From contig CAUYUJ010014180.1 in NCBI GenBank assembly GCA_963575745.1, positions 47,501 through 111,500 of the forward strand: a DNA stretch of 64,000 bases. The letters run 5' to 3'. Position 1 is the stretch's first letter. Every line of letters starts with the position of its first letter. Position numbers and translations under genes: made by a program. A model generated the notes under the pieces. The model saw nothing but the letters and a program-made list of their open reading frames with translations, was not told the origin of the DNA and ran no database searches. Shown in pieces: positions 1 to 10,589 of this stretch. The DNA comes from Prorocentrum cordatum. Lineage: Eukaryota; Sar; Dinophyceae; Prorocentrales; Prorocentraceae.

Positions 1-2
1 TT

Positions 3-411
3 GGCAACAAGTTCAATCCTGTCGAGATCCAGGAGCAGCCGATGATTGCGTTGCCCGAGGTCGCGGGCGTGGACGGCTACGAGGGCGACCGCGACAAAGA
101 AGCCTATGGAGTTCACAAGAAGGACCACAAGAGTGCGCGCGCCACGGAGCATTGCGACGACGAGCGTAGAACAGAGGACGACGCGTCGAGCGACAGCTAC
201 GAGGCCTTCAACGACGAGGTGCCCGACGAGCTGCAGGGCGCCCCTGACGAGGCGGAGGGGCAGGTGGCGCTCCTCATCAAGATGATGGTGCGCGCGACGG
301 AAAGGCTGATGGGAGCCAAGCGCTTCGACAAGAGGGACGGCGGCCAGCCGCCCAAGAGGGACGACCCCAGGATCAACGAGGTGAAGGCAAGCACTCGCTG
401 CGGAGCTCGTG
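3..411 (+). pseudogene. Decayed copia gag fragment (5' part cut by window edge)
   Basis: An open frame runs in from the left edge and codes an acidic, Glu/Asp-rich segment followed by a stretch (EVPDELQGAPDEAEGQ, then a helix ending MMVRATERLMGAKR) that resembles the region just before the zinc knuckle in dinoflagellate copia Gag proteins. It ends at KASTRCGARV, where a 156-bp insertion interrupts it; the frame resumes in phase after the insertion with a degenerate zinc knuckle. In life Gag would package retrotransposon RNA. No start codon is visible because the element begins outside the window. The family call rests on remembered similarity, not a search. Confidence 0.5.
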
Positions 412-571
412 TTAGGTCGGGCATGTCCTCCTACAGGGGATTTCGGACGAACAATAACAAATACCACATAGATGTTCAAGCATAATCAAAAAATTATGAA
501 AACATCGTCCCCATACTAATTTTTTGACTATCTTTGAATATTCCTCCTGTAGAGGGACAGGCCCGACTTAA
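412..571. mobile_element. F1 MITE copy 1, TTAA-flanked, in copia gag
   Basis: A 160-bp unit bounded by TTAG (412-415, a mutated TTAA) and TTAA (568-571). The ends are inverted repeats: GTCGGGCATGTCCTCCTACA on the left and the reverse complement of TGTAGAGGGACAGGCCCGAC on the right. A second copy of the same length lies at 6258-6417. Removing one TTAA plus the element (156 bp) joins codons of the gag frame exactly, so the empty site is readable. TTAA duplication is typical of piggyBac-like elements; no transposase is present, so this is a non-autonomous element. Confidence 0.8.
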
Positions 572-671
572 AACTTGTGGCCAGAGAGGTCACTGGCAAT
601 GCGACTCGCCGCGCTCGAAGAAGCACGACCCAGCGCGAGGGCAGAAGTTCCCCGCAGGCGGGTGAACAAGA
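570..671 (+). pseudogene. Degenerate Gag zinc knuckle (continuation of 3-411)
   Basis: In the same frame as the upstream gag piece, this reads KTCGQRGHWQCDSP, matching the C-G-x2-G-H-W heart of a retroviral-type CCHC knuckle. The first Cys position is Val across the insertion junction and the last Cys is displaced, so the knuckle is probably dead. The frame stops at 669-671. Confidence 0.55.
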
Positions 672-737
672 CGACCTTGACCACGCAGGGTGGGGCTGGC
701 GAGCACCGGGAATCCCACGTGGCCCGGATGGGGGCGG

Positions 738-935
738 ATGAGGAGGAGGGGGAGGAGGGGGAGGAGGGGGAGGAGGGGGAGGATGAGGGGGAGGAGGAGG
801 AGGAGGAGGAGGAGGAGCAGGAGGAGGAGGAGGAGCAAGAGGAGGAGGAGGAGGAGGAGGAAGAAAAAAGGAGGACCAGGAGGAGGAGGAGGAGGAGGAG
901 GAGGAGGAGGAGGAGGAGGAGGAGGAGGGGCCGGC
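738..935. repeat. (GAG)n microsatellite
   Basis: Nearly pure GAG/GGA trinucleotide tract with a few interruptions. Predicted proteins across it (polyGlu, polyPro, polyLeu on the two strands) are composition artefacts. Confidence 0.95.
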
Positions 936-1374
936 GAACACTGGGAATCCCACATGGCCGGGATGACAGTCGCGGCGCCCGCAGGCAAGGGGGTGCCGCG
1001 GGCGACCCACAGCAATAAGCGTCGCCACGACGTCAGCATTCTCCGGAGGTGACCGCTTCAAGGTTCTGCATTGATTGAAGTCGGTCCTCTCTCTCTACAG
1101 GAAGAATATTCAAGAGTAGAAAACATGATGGACCCACGAACCCGGAAAGGGATATAGACATGTGGAGCATGGACACGTTTTCACGATACCCAACTGGGCA
1201 ACACCTCACGAAACATCCCACGAGACACTTCACGAAACATTCTCTTTAAACATCCACGAAACATTCCACGAGGACACCTCACGAAAACATTTCCACGAGA
1301 ACACCCCGCGCAACATTCCAAGAGGACACCCCACGAGGCATTACACGACGACAGGCAACCACTAAACCAAGGCG

Positions 1375-2450
1375 GTGTGTCGTGCTGGGAGTGGTCGCGT
1401 GCTGGGTGTGGTCGTGATGGTGTGGTAGGTAGTGCTGGGGGGTGTAGATGCCGGGGGGGTGGTCGTGCGGGGGGTGGTCGTGTGGGGTGTGTGGTCGTGC
1501 TGCGGGCGTGGTAGTGCTGGGGCGTGTGGTCGTGCTGGGTGTGGTCGTGCTGGGGTGTGGTCGTGCTGGAGTATGGTCGTGTTGGGGCGTGGTCGTGCTG
1601 GGGCGTGGTCGTGCTGGGGTGTGGTCGTGATGTGGTGAGGTCGTGCTGGGGTGTGGTCGTGCTGGGGTGTGGTCTTGCTGGGGTGGGGTCGTGCTGGGGT
1701 GTGGTCGTGCTGGGGTGTGGTCGTGCTGGGGTGTGGTCGTGCTGTGGTGGGGTCGTGCTGGGGTGGGGTCGTGCTGGGGTGTGGTCGTGCTGGGGTGTGG
1801 TCGTGCTGGGGTGTGGTCGTGCTAGGGTGGGGTAGTGCTGGGGTGGGGTCGTGCTGGGGTGTGGTCGTGCTGGGGTGTGGTCGTGCTGGGGTGTGGTCGT
1901 GCTGGGGCGTGGTCGTGCTGGGGTGGGGTCGTGCGGGGGTGGGGTCGTGCTGGGGTGTGGTCGTGCTGGGGTGGTCCGCACCCTGTGATTTATCGATCGG
2001 GTCGTGCTGGGGTATGTGGTCCGTGATGGGCTGGGGTGTGGTCGTGCTGGGGTGTGGTCGTGCTGGGGTGTGGTCGTGTGGGGGGCATGGGGTGCGACTG
2101 GGTGTGGTCGTGCTGGGGTGTGGTCGTGCTGGGGTGTGGTCGTGCGGGGGGGGTGGTCGTGCTGGGGGGTGGTCGTGCTGGGGCGTGATCGTGCTGGGGC
2201 ATGGTCGTGCTGGGGCGTGGTCGTGCTGGGGTGTGGTCGTGCTGTGGTGAGGTCGTGCTGGGGTGTGGTCGTGCTGGGGTGTGGTCTTGCTGGGGTAGGG
2301 TCGTGCTGGGGTCGGGTCGTGCTGGGGTGTGGTCGTGCTGGGGTATGGTCGTGCTGGGGTGGGGTCGTGCTGGGGTGGGGTCGTGCTGGGGTCTGGTCGT
2401 GCTGGGGTGTGGTCGTGCTGGGGTATGGTCGTGCTAGGGTGGGGTCGTGC
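1375..2450. repeat. 16-bp minisatellite array, copy 1
   Basis: About 65 units of GTGCTGGGGTGTGGTC with substitutions. Because 16 is not a multiple of three, all frames read a repeated peptide with a 16-residue period, which keeps a 446-codon minus-strand frame open. I regard that frame as a repeat artefact. Confidence 0.95.
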
Positions 2451-2990
2451 ATTTCGCTCGAGACATCCTGCCAAAATTCCAGGAAATCGTACAAAAACAA
2501 ACGAATTAGTCGAGACATCATCGAAATTCCTTCGCGCGGGGCGCTTTTCCGCGTCGCGGTCGGCTCTGCAAAACCAGCGTTTCGCTAGAGACATCCTCAG
2601 CAAATTCTGAAAACAAGCGTTTCGCTCGAGACATCCTCAACTCTGCAAAACCAGCGTTTCGCTCGAGACATCCTCAAGAAATTCTGAAAAACAAGCGTTT
2701 CGCTCGAGACATCCTCAAATTTTAATTCGCCGGCCTCCTTCGACCTCGTTATTTATCAGGGAAAAAATTCGCCGGCCTCCTCAAGTTGGCACCGGGGGAC
2801 AAGGTTTACCCACTAAAAGAGAACCCTGGGCCCCCGCCCTTTCCGGGAAAAACAATGGAATTAGTCGAAGATCGGTCGAAATTCCGCGCGCGGGCTCTTT
2901 TCACACGCCGTCGCGGTTCGGCTCTGCAAAACAAAAGCGTTTCGCTCGAGACATCTCGGCAAACTTGCTGAGCAAGCGTTCGCCTCGAGA
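2451..2990. repeat. Dispersed/tandem CGCTCGAGACATCCTC repeats
   Basis: Six or more copies of a 16-20 bp core (TTTCGCTCGAGACATCCTC) spaced 30-130 bp apart, with low-complexity A-rich spacers. The same core recurs at 3978-4300 and about 4470. No gene seen. Confidence 0.8.
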
Positions 2991-3289
2991 CATCCCTAAA
3001 CACAGAAAAAGTGAGCCCGCACCCTGGATTTACGAGAAGGATTGCAAAACATGATGGACCCACGAACCCGGAAAGGGATATAGACATGTGGAGCATGGGC
3101 ACGTTTTCACGATACCCAACGGGGCAACACCTCACGAAACATCCCACGAGACACCTCACGAAACATCCCACGAGACACCTCACGAAACATTCCGCGAGAC
3201 ACCTCACGAAACATTCAGGAGACACCCCGCGAAACATTCCACGAGACACCCCACGAAACATTCCACGACGACAGGCAACCACTCAACCA

Positions 3290-3973
3290 AGGCGGTGTGG
3301 TCGTGCTGGGGAGTGGTCGTGCTGGGGTGTGGTCGTGCTGGGGGGTGGTCATGCTGGGGTGTGGTCGTGCTGGGGGGGTGGTCGTGCTGGGGGGTGGTTG
3401 TGCTGGGGCGTGGTCGTGCTGGGGCGTGGTCGTGCTGGGGCGTGGTCGTGCTGGGGTGTGGTCGTGCTGTGGTGAGGTCGTGCTGGGGTGTGGTCGTGCT
3501 GGGGTGTGGTCTTGCTGGGGTGGGGTCGTGCTGGGGTGTGGTCGTGCTGGTGTGTGGTCGTGCTGGGGGGTGGTCGTGCTGTGGTGGGGTCGTGCTGGGG
3601 TGGGGTCGTGCTGGGGTGTGGTCGTGCTGGGGTGTGGCGTGCTGGGGTGTGGTCGTGCTGGGGTGTGGTCGTGCTGGGGTGTGGTCGTGCTGGGGCGTGG
3701 TCGTGCTGGGGCGTGGTCGTGCTGGGGCGTGGTCGTGCTGGGGCGTGGTAGTGCTGGGGTGTGGTCGTGCTGTGGTGAGGTCGTGCTGGGGTGTGGTCGT
3801 GCTGGGGTGTGGTCTTGCTGGGGTAGGGTCGTGCTGGGGTCGGGTCGGGCTGCGGTGTGGTCGGCTGGTGTAGGTCGTGCTGGGGTGGGGCTGGTGCTTG
3901 GGTGGCGGTCGTGTGGGGTCTGGTCGTGCTGGGGTGTGGTCGTGCTGGGGTATGGTCGTGCTATGTGGGGTCG
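3290..3973. repeat. 16-bp minisatellite array, copy 2
   Basis: About 42 units of the same 16-bp sequence as at 1375-2450, in the second copy of the duplicated segment. Confidence 0.95.
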
Positions 3974-4300
3974 TGCATTTCGCTCGAGACATCCTGCCAA
4001 AATTCCAGGAAATCGTACAAAAACAAACGAATTAGTCGAGACATCATCGAAATTCCTTCGCGCGGGGCGCTTTTTCGCGTCGCGGTCGGCTCTGCAAAAC
4101 AAGCGTTTCGCTCGAGACATCCTCGGCAAACTCTGCGGAGCAAGCGTTTCGCTCGAGACATCCTCAACACACGAAAAAGTGGCCCGCACCCTGTGATTTA
4201 TCGATCGGGATTTCAAAAACAAGGCGTGTCGCTCGAGACATCCTCAAATTTTAATTCGCGTGCCAAAAACAGCGTTCGCTCGAGTCACCTCTAATTTTTA

Positions 4301-4691
4301 ATTCTCGGCTCGTTATTTTTATCAGGAAAAATCGCTGCATCCTGCCGGCTCGTTATTATCATGGAAAAAATTCGGGGCGCCGGCCTCCCTTCAGCAGCCA
4401 CGGGGGGGGAATAGTTTTTACCACTACAGAGAACTGGCCCGAGCCCTTCAAAAAAACAACGGTTCGGTCGAGACATCCTCCCAAAATTTAATTCGCCGGC
4501 CTCCTTCGACCTCGTTATTTATCAGGGAAAAAATTCGCCGGCCTCCCTCAAGTTGGCACCGGGGGACAGGTTTACCTACTAAAAGAGAACCCTGGGCCCA
4601 CGCCCTTTCCGGGAAAAAAGTCCGGGGATGATTTGTTGAGTCTGTTTGGCTATGTTTGCACATTCTTCGACAATTTTGTATTTTTCGCCCA
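4301..4691. other. Repeat-derived spacer, no gene seen
   Basis: Contains more diverged copies of the CGCTCGAGACATCC core and a block around 4530-4620 (AAGTTGGCACCGGGGGACAG...) that also occurs at 2783-2850. No coding potential recognised. Confidence 0.5.
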
Positions 4692-4722
4692 CAATCCGCC
4701 TGTAGGGGGACAAGCCCGACTT
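4692..4722. mobile_element. F1 MITE right-end fragment
   Basis: CCTGTAGGGGGACAAGCCCG followed by ACTTAA matches the right terminus of the 160-bp F1 element. The left terminus is not recognisable. Confidence 0.6.
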
Positions 4723-4825
4723 AATGCTGCATCGATCCGACCAACCACCGCCTCATGGCGGCGACGGGCTCGGCGCTGATCTACATCGACATCGAGGAGC
4801 TACTCAGAGAATCAGAGGCAAATCG

Positions 4826-5196
4826 GCCTTCGACACTGCCTGTTCGCGATGCGTTGGAGGCTTGGACTGGCACAGTGACATCAAGACGAAACTGGCGGCC
4901 TTCAATATCCAACCCATCGAATATCCAACCCATCGAGTACCCGCTTCGGAGCTGCGTAAAGGCAACGCTGACTTCCTGCTCGGTGAACGGCAAGGCGTTC
5001 ACAATCAGGATGAGCATCGTGCGCAGAGCCGTGCCAGGAATATTCAGCCGCCGTCAGGCTCAGTGCAAGCTGGACGCCGTCTACCACGCAGCGGACAACA
5101 AACTTGACGTCAAATCGATCGTCGAGTCCAGCATCCAGATGAGCCTGAGCCGCGCCGGCCACCCGACGCTGGACGTCTTGGGCTTTGCTTCGAGCT
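4826..5196 (+). pseudogene. Copia aspartic protease fragment, one frameshift
   Basis: The + strand codes KSAFDTACSRCVGGLDW, which fits the active-site block of a copia/retropepsin protease (D-T-A in place of the usual D-T/S-G), followed by beta-rich sequence with SVNGKAFTIRMSIVRR and ending near LDVLGFASS and a stop. The reading frame changes in the middle because a 16-bp unit, AATATCCAACCCATCG, is present twice (4904-4919, 4920-4935); with one copy the frame is continuous. The protease would mature the Gag-Pol polyprotein. It probably belongs to the same decayed element as the gag piece at the window edge. Confidence 0.7.
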
Positions 5197-5982
5197 AAAA
5201 GCCCGCGCCTGACGTTTCGGACACCAGGACCGAGGTCCGTCGACTTACCTTCCTGAGACGGCAGCCGCGGCCAGCCCGGCCAACGCGGTGGAGCCCGAGC
5301 GCAAGGACCGAGGGGTCGACGCCTCGGAGGCCGACGAGGCTGTCGGAGACTGGTTCCAGCAGCGATCCCCATAGCGCTGAACTGTTCGAGCAGCAGGTGC
5401 GCCAGGCCATGTGCGCATGCATCCCATCGCGTCAGCCGTCGTCAGGATCAGAAGATGAGGCTCGGGGCATCATTGCATCGTCATGGAATTTAACCTACGG
5501 AGTTCAGCCTACGGAAAGGCACGCCAGCCAGTGAACGTCAGCAGCTAAGGGTTTGATTTCAGCAGCAAGCCAACGCTAGCGAGCTACATGAACAGCCATC
5601 AACACGTAGTTATCAAAAACATCATCGTCGCTCGAGTTCAATCCTGGCTACCTCGGCGATCATTGCACGCACCGTGGCAGGTCCGGCCACCGCAGCTCAC
5701 GACGACCCCGCGGCAGGCGCTCATGCCTCGGCACCAGCTATGTATACATATGTCGTACATATGTACTCCATCTCCCGGGGCGACGAGCTGGGAGAGCAAC
5801 CACTCGAACACGCCGACGCCAGGCACTTTCCTGCTGGCGGTCTCCAGCATGAGGCTCTCAGACCTCCAGGCGAAAGGCGGCCAGCTACGAGCTGCATGTT
5901 CGCGACGCCACGTGCGACAAGCCACGGGTGATCTTGCGCGCGCTGAGGTCGGAGGGCCACGAGAACAAGTCGCAAGACTAGA
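5197..5982. other. No gene or clear repeat recognised
   Basis: Moderate-complexity sequence with short open frames only; no domain recognised. It could be further eroded retroelement sequence. Confidence 0.4.
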
Positions 5983-6172
5983 AGGAACAACCACATAAAC
6001 ATAAACTTTTGGCGCTCTGCGCGGATTTCTTGCATCTGGGCTGGACCCCCTCCCTGGTGCGCGGAGCGCGCCAAGGGCGGCGCTGGATGCGCCGCCGGGG
6101 GGGGCCCAAGCGCGGATCCGAGCAATCCGCGCGGAGCGCCAAAAGTTTATTTTTATAACGTTTCTTCTTCGT
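5983..6172. mobile_element. F2 inverted-repeat element
   Basis: A long hairpin: ATAAACTTTTGGCGCTCTGC on the left pairs with the reverse complement of GCGGAGCGCCAAAAGTTTAT on the right, around a GC-rich centre built of CGCGCCAAGGGCGGCGC-type sequence. The right arm is repeated once more at 6178-6222. Other members: 21485, 27739, 31015. Confidence 0.7.
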
Positions 6173-6257
6173 CGAGGCGCGGATCCGAGAAATCCGCGCG
6201 GAGCGCCAAACGTTTATGTTCGTGCCGTTTTTCGTCTTCGAGAAGGTGGAGCTGCAG

Positions 6258-6417
6258 TTAAGTCGGGCGTGTCCCCCTACAGGGGGATTGTCGACGGAAA
6301 AAAATACCCCCTGAATACCCCCAAATGGTCCACAACTGCTCCAAAAAATATAGTCCCCAGACTATTGTTTTACTATTTTGGCATATTCCCCCCTGTAGAG
6401 GGACAGGCCCGACTTAA
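6258..6417. mobile_element. F1 MITE copy 2, perfect TTAA flanks
   Basis: TTAA at 6258-6261 and 6414-6417 bound a 152-bp element whose ends (GTCGGGCGTGTCCCCCTACA and the reverse complement of TGTAGAGGGACAGGCCCGAC) pair over about 30 bp. Same total length (160 bp) as the copy at 412-571, and the interiors share the TCGTCCCC...ACTAT block. Confidence 0.85.
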
Positions 6418-6585
6418 CCGTAGGCAGCCTCGGCGTGGGGGAACAAATCCGGCTCCACATGGCGCTGGGCCGCGCGGCCCCGGCGCACCGGCGGCGCGGC
6501 GCGCTCCCGCCGGCCTCAGCTGCTCCAGCCCCGCTCGGGCGGTGCGGAGGAGCGCCGTGGGAGGAGCGCACCGTCGGTCGGAAGA
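6418..6585. repeat. Dispersed repeat, partner at 14945-15108
   Basis: About 165 bp beginning CCGTAGGCAGCCTCGGCGTG recurs at 14945 with roughly 85% identity by eye. The two copies have different insertions beside them (F1 here; F4 at 14454-14922). Confidence 0.7.
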
Positions 6586-6596
6586 GAATGAAGGGG

Positions 6597-6750
6597 CCCT
6601 GGGACACACAAATAAATACACACAAATAAAACTATTCCCCATATTTTCGTATATTGTCTGGGTTTTTGTCTTCCTCCCAATTCCCATATTTTCCCATATT
6701 TTCCTGGGAATCGAGGATTAATTGTGTCTGTGTGTTTTTTTCCCTCCTGA
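6597..6750. mobile_element. F9 inverted-repeat element, copy 1
   Basis: Starts GGGACACACAAATAAATACA and ends TGTGTCTGTGTGTTTTTTTC plus CCTCCTGA; the ends are imperfect inverted repeats. A close copy lies at 10438-10589, and a copy swollen by CA and TA repeats ends near 7450. Confidence 0.65.
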
Positions 6751-6765
6751 GTGAGGTAGGAAGGC

Positions 6766-6934
6766 GGAGCTGCCAAGAGGGGGGCGTCCAAGAGGGGGGG
6801 GGGGGGGGGCAAATCGTGGCACGCCGAGCTCGACCGGCGGGCCGGGCGCGCCGGACTGAGCCGGCGCCCGAAGGGCCGGCGGTTCAGGGACACACAACAA
6901 ACAAACACACACACAAACACAAACACACACCACA

Positions 6935-7026
<92 letters not shown>

Positions 7027-7330
7027 CAACCACACACACAACAAACACGCACACGCACACGCACACACACACACACACACAAAAAACACACACAAACACA
7101 CACACACACACGCACACACACACAACAAACACACACAAACACACACAAACACACATAAACGCACACACACAAGCACACACACAAACGCACACAAGCACAG
7201 CACACACACACACACTTATATTTACACAGAGATGTTAAACAAGTTATGGATATATATATATATACATACATACATACACATACATACATATATATATATA
7301 TACATATATATGTATAGACAGAACTAACAA
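6766..7330. repeat. F5 end fragment, then (CA)n and (TA)n tracts
   Basis: 6766-6815 resembles the left end of the F5 element (CCAAGAGGGGGGCGTCCAAG). 6892-7215 is a (CA)n tract with a pure run of more than 80 bp, followed by TATA/TACA repeats to about 7318. No gene. Confidence 0.85.
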
Positions 7331-7580
7331 TATTCCCCACATTTCCCAATACATCCTGGGTTTCTGTCTTCCCCCCCACTTCCCACAGCCTCCCATATGT
7401 TCTGGGGAATCGACGACTAACTGTGCCTCTCTGTGTATGTTTTTCCCTCTCGATCGGCAGCTCTTCAGGACCGCTGCCTCGCCCGCGCCCGCAGCGCGGG
7501 GGCGACGGCGCGCTGCGCTCCTGCAGGTACCCGACGGCCGACGACCCCAGACATCCGACGTCTCGGTTTCTCCGAGACTT

Positions 7581-7770
7581 GGGGGCGGCAAGGAGGGGGG
7601 CGTCCAGGAGGGGGGTGCAAAACATGGCCCGCGGCATGTGCGCGGCCCAGCGGGGGGGGGGCCGGGGACGTATTGAAATAGGAGGAGGCGCCATGAAATC
7701 TGGGGAAAAATCAGGCACGACGCCGGGGAGATCCCCCCACCCCCTCGCATCACCCCCCTCTTGCCGCCCC
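7581..7770. mobile_element. F5 inverted-repeat element, copy 1
   Basis: Left end GGGGGCGGCAAGGAGGGGGG and right end CACCCCCCTCTTGCCGCCCC form an inverted repeat. The interior CATGGCCCGCGGCATGTGCG block matches copies at 20470 and 24870. Confidence 0.65.
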
Positions 7771-8212
7771 GAGGAGACGCGGGGCGCCCCCGAAACCTCC
7801 GACCAACCTTTCGGGGAGACGTAAGACACGGGTACGGGGGACTCGGAAATCCCCGACGAGGTCGTCAAAAAAATGACGAGGCCGAGCCTGCATTTTGACG
7901 AGGCCTCCCGCTGCAGACATCCCACGAAACTCCTCCTCGTCAAAATCCGAGTCGCGGTCGTCAAAAAACGATGGCGAACCCGAGTCCCGGCAAACCCGGG
8001 TCTTACGCTCCCCCGAAACTTCCCGGGGACCGCTCTTCCGTCCCGCGGAGTTCTTTGACGGCCCCGAGGCCCGGCGAGGGCCCCGAGGGGGGCCGCGGGC
8101 GACGAGCGGCCTCCGCCGCGATTCTCGCCCGCGGCGCCCGACGTCCGAGGACCTGGGCCCGCCCTTTCCCGGAGAGAGAAGGCCAAGGCTGCCCTCGAGA
8201 GGGCGATTTGGG
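7771..8212. other. No gene recognised
   Basis: GC-rich sequence with a repeated CGTCAAAA(A)-type motif. No domain or repeat family assigned. Confidence 0.4.
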
Positions 8213-8664
8213 CGCCCGAACTATCCGGGGTAAGTCGGGTCCGGGGTAACTCGGGTTCGGATTCCCGAAAAAGGAACCCGAGTTAGCCCTGACCCGAGTT
8301 ACCCCTGATGATGTGGGGCTCTGGACGCCCGAATTATCCGGGGTAACTCGGGTCCGGGGTAAGTCGGGGTCGGATTCCCGAAAAAGGAACCCGAGTTAGC
8401 CCTGACCCGAGTTACCCCTGATGATTCGGGGCTCTGGACGCCCGAACTATCCGGGGTAAGTCGGGTCCAGGGTAAGTCGGGTTCGGATTCCCGAAAAAGG
8501 AACCCGAGTTAGCCCTGACCCGAGTTACCCCTGATGATTCGGGGCTCTGGACGCCCGAACTATCCGGGGTAAGTCGGGTCCGGGGTAACTCGGGTTCGGA
8601 TTCCCGAAAAAGGAACCCGAGTTAGCCCTGACCCGAGTTACCCCTGATGATTCGGGGCTCTGAG
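8213..8664. repeat. 113-bp tandem repeat, four units
   Basis: Units start at 8213, 8326, 8439 and 8552, exactly 113 bp apart and nearly identical. Each holds self-complementary blocks (GGGGTAACTCGGGTCCGGGG; AACCCGAGTTAGCCCTGACC) that could fold into a stem. The same unit occurs at 14001-14337, 14488-14716 and 16486-16597. Confidence 0.95.
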
Positions 8665-9880
8665 CGATGGGCTGGGGAGGTCGCGCTGGACGACGGGGCG
8701 GTTGCTCCCGCGGCGATCGCGAAGGGAGCCTCGAGGATGAGCAGCGTTTCACGCCACTGCCGCCTCGCGTTCGGCGATCGGGGACCCCAACGGGCCCGCG
8801 CCAAAGGTCACTCCGGCGAAGGGTCACCCTTACGCGTAGTCGACGGTCGGCGATGGCCGCCAAGGCGCGCCGTCGGGACCGACCCGGCGGCCCGGCGTCA
8901 AGAGAGGCAAGCGCGTCGGCCTACTCTACCAGGTCACGATGAGCATCGTTCATCCGATCCCCATCCACAGCGGCGCGGCCTGGGCCCCATTGGCCGATCT
9001 ACCACCCCAGATGGGGATACAGGTCGTTCCCTTCGGGTTTCGAGGGGCGCATTCCCAGACAGGGGGGGTCATTCAATATGGTGGGGGTCTCGCAGGGGAT
9101 AGGGATGGGGATGGGGCTTTGTGGGCCCCGGGAACGGCAGGGCCGTTGTTACACTGCTTCAAAAAAAATGTCCACGGCAAAAAAACGGCTCCAGGATTGA
9201 AGCCGGAGCCGGAACCGGTCAAAAAACGGCGACGGAACCGGTAGAAAAACGGCGTCGGAACCGGCAACAAAAACGGCAAAACGGAACCGGTAAAAAGACG
9301 GCCCTGTCCTTTCCAGGGCCCACTAAGGGATAGGGATGGGGATGGGGGTTGCTTGAACGATGCCGAGTGGAGAGACGGGCCCGACTGAGAGCTCGGTGGG
9401 AGAGGCTCGCGGCGAGGGCGGTCGAGCACTCTGCGACGCAGGGCGCGGGGCGTGGCGCGGGCGCTCTGGGCATCGTGGCGGCGGGGGCGAAGACCTCGCC
9501 GAGGAGGCGAGCAGGTGTTGGCCCCGCGGCAGCGGGCGTTGGGGCGCGATCCCACGACGCCCGCAGATCCCCAAAAAACCGGGCGTCTCCAACAAAATCG
9601 AGACCAACATTTTGCGTCGTGTTCGGCCTCTCGGGGCCATCGCCGGGCCTCGGGACCGTCAAAAAACGACTCGGGACGAAAAACCGGTCCTGGGGAAGTG
9701 GTCGGGAGGTCGGGTGCCCGTGTCTCGAAAACATCAAGACGTCGGATGTCTGGGTCTGGTGAACGACGCGGCCAACTACAGCGCTCAAGGCCTCGCCGCC
9801 AACAACGAGAAGATACGCCGCCGACAATATACCATCCGGGCGGCGGCGCGCTAGCCGTTCATGGGGATGTAGAACGAGCG
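8665..9880. other. No gene recognised
   Basis: Mixed GC-rich sequence. A CGGAACCGGNAAAAAACGGC-like short repeat fills 9200-9320. Open frames overlap on several frames with no recognisable domain. Confidence 0.4.
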
Positions 9881-10060
9881 GGTCGGGCGAAAGGGGGGGA
9901 TAGCAAAGGGGGGGGGTGAGAATCAGCTCACGTAGCTGATTCTTCCGGCGCCGGAGGCGACTGTATATCGAGGAATGGGCCCCTCGGCGGGGCCGAAACC
10001 AGCTGCACGCAGCGAATTTCGCAGCCCTCCCTTTCCCAATCCCCCCCTTTCGTCTGGCCC
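9881..10060. mobile_element. F8 inverted-repeat element, copy 1
   Basis: Ends GGTCGGGCGAAAGGGGGGGA and CCAATCCCCCCCTTTCGTCT are imperfect inverted repeats. The interior, with CGGCGCCGGAGGCG and GAATGGGCCCCTCGG, matches a second copy at 13362-13746. Confidence 0.7.
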
Positions 10061-10437
10061 GAAACGACGGCCAGCTTGGACGGGCCATGCTGGCCCGTGC
10101 GCGCGCGGTGGCCCCGCCTCTGTCAGTGGGCGAGATGCGCTACGCGCTCCGCGAGGTCAAAGAGAAAAGGCAGAGGGAGCAGCACAATCGCAACGCCAGG
10201 AGGGGCAGGCGCATCATGCTGGTGGCCCCAGGAGCACATCAAGGCGGGCCAGCATCTCGCTCAAGCAGGAGGAGGCACACGTTGAGGATATCCGCCCAGA
10301 GCCGGGCGAGCTCGAGGTCGGGCCCGACGACAAGGAGCAGGCCGGGCGGGATTTCATGGACCGCCCCTGGGACGACGACCTCAGGCTTCAGGTACAGGGG
10401 GACCAGGGGCCCGAGGAGCAGATCGATGAAGGGGCCC
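10061..10437 (+). pseudogene. Possible copia pol linker fragment
   Basis: Fragments of open frame here (VGEMRYALREVKEKRQRE in one, QEEAHVEDIRPEPGELEVG in another) have the charged, acidic make-up of the linker between integrase and reverse transcriptase, and RT sequence follows on the same strand after an F9 insertion. This is inference from position and composition; no domain is diagnostic. Confidence 0.25.
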
Positions 10438-10589
10438 CAGGACACACAAATAAATACACACAAGTAAAACTATTCCCCATCGCTTCCCACATGTTCCTGT
10501 TTTTGTCTTCCCCCCCCCCTTCCCCTATTTTCCCATATTTTCTGGGGGATGGACGATTCATTGTGTCTGTGTGTTTTTTTCCCTCCTGA
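10438..10589. mobile_element. F9 inverted-repeat element, copy 2
   Basis: Begins GGACACACAAATAAATACAC and ends TTGTGTCTGTGTGTTTTTTT plus CCCTCCTGA; matches 6597-6750. It lies inside the region of decayed copia pol. Confidence 0.65.

Larger units (their letters stand above)
1118..4300. repeat. Two copies of a 1.2-1.9 kb segment in tandem
   Basis: The stretch starting AAACATGATGGACCCACGAA at 1118 recurs at 3048. Both copies run through the same order: a unique lead, 20-24 bp repeats of the CACGAAACATCCCACGAGAC type, a 16-bp minisatellite array, then a tail with repeated CGCTCGAGACATCCTC. The tails (2447-2580 and 3973-4105) match almost base for base, apart from small indels. The copies differ mainly in array length (about 1.07 kb against 0.68 kb). 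Confidence 0.85.

Noticed and set aside
1181-2603. Minus-strand frames of 413-446 codons with a repeated TTTPQHDHTPARPHPS peptide
   Set aside because: They are the translation of a 16-bp minisatellite that stays open in all frames; there is no unique sequence or codon pattern, and no domain.
6516-8186. 556-codon minus-strand frame
   Set aside because: It runs through a (CA)n tract (Cys/Val repeats) and F5/F9 element copies; no conserved segment.
8213-8664. Possible CRISPR-like array (regular 113-bp spacing)
   Set aside because: The whole unit repeats with no variable spacer, and the host is a eukaryote; this is a satellite.
9219-10088. 289-codon minus-strand frame
   Set aside because: Overlaps an F8 element and a short GGAACCGG repeat; no recognisable domain.
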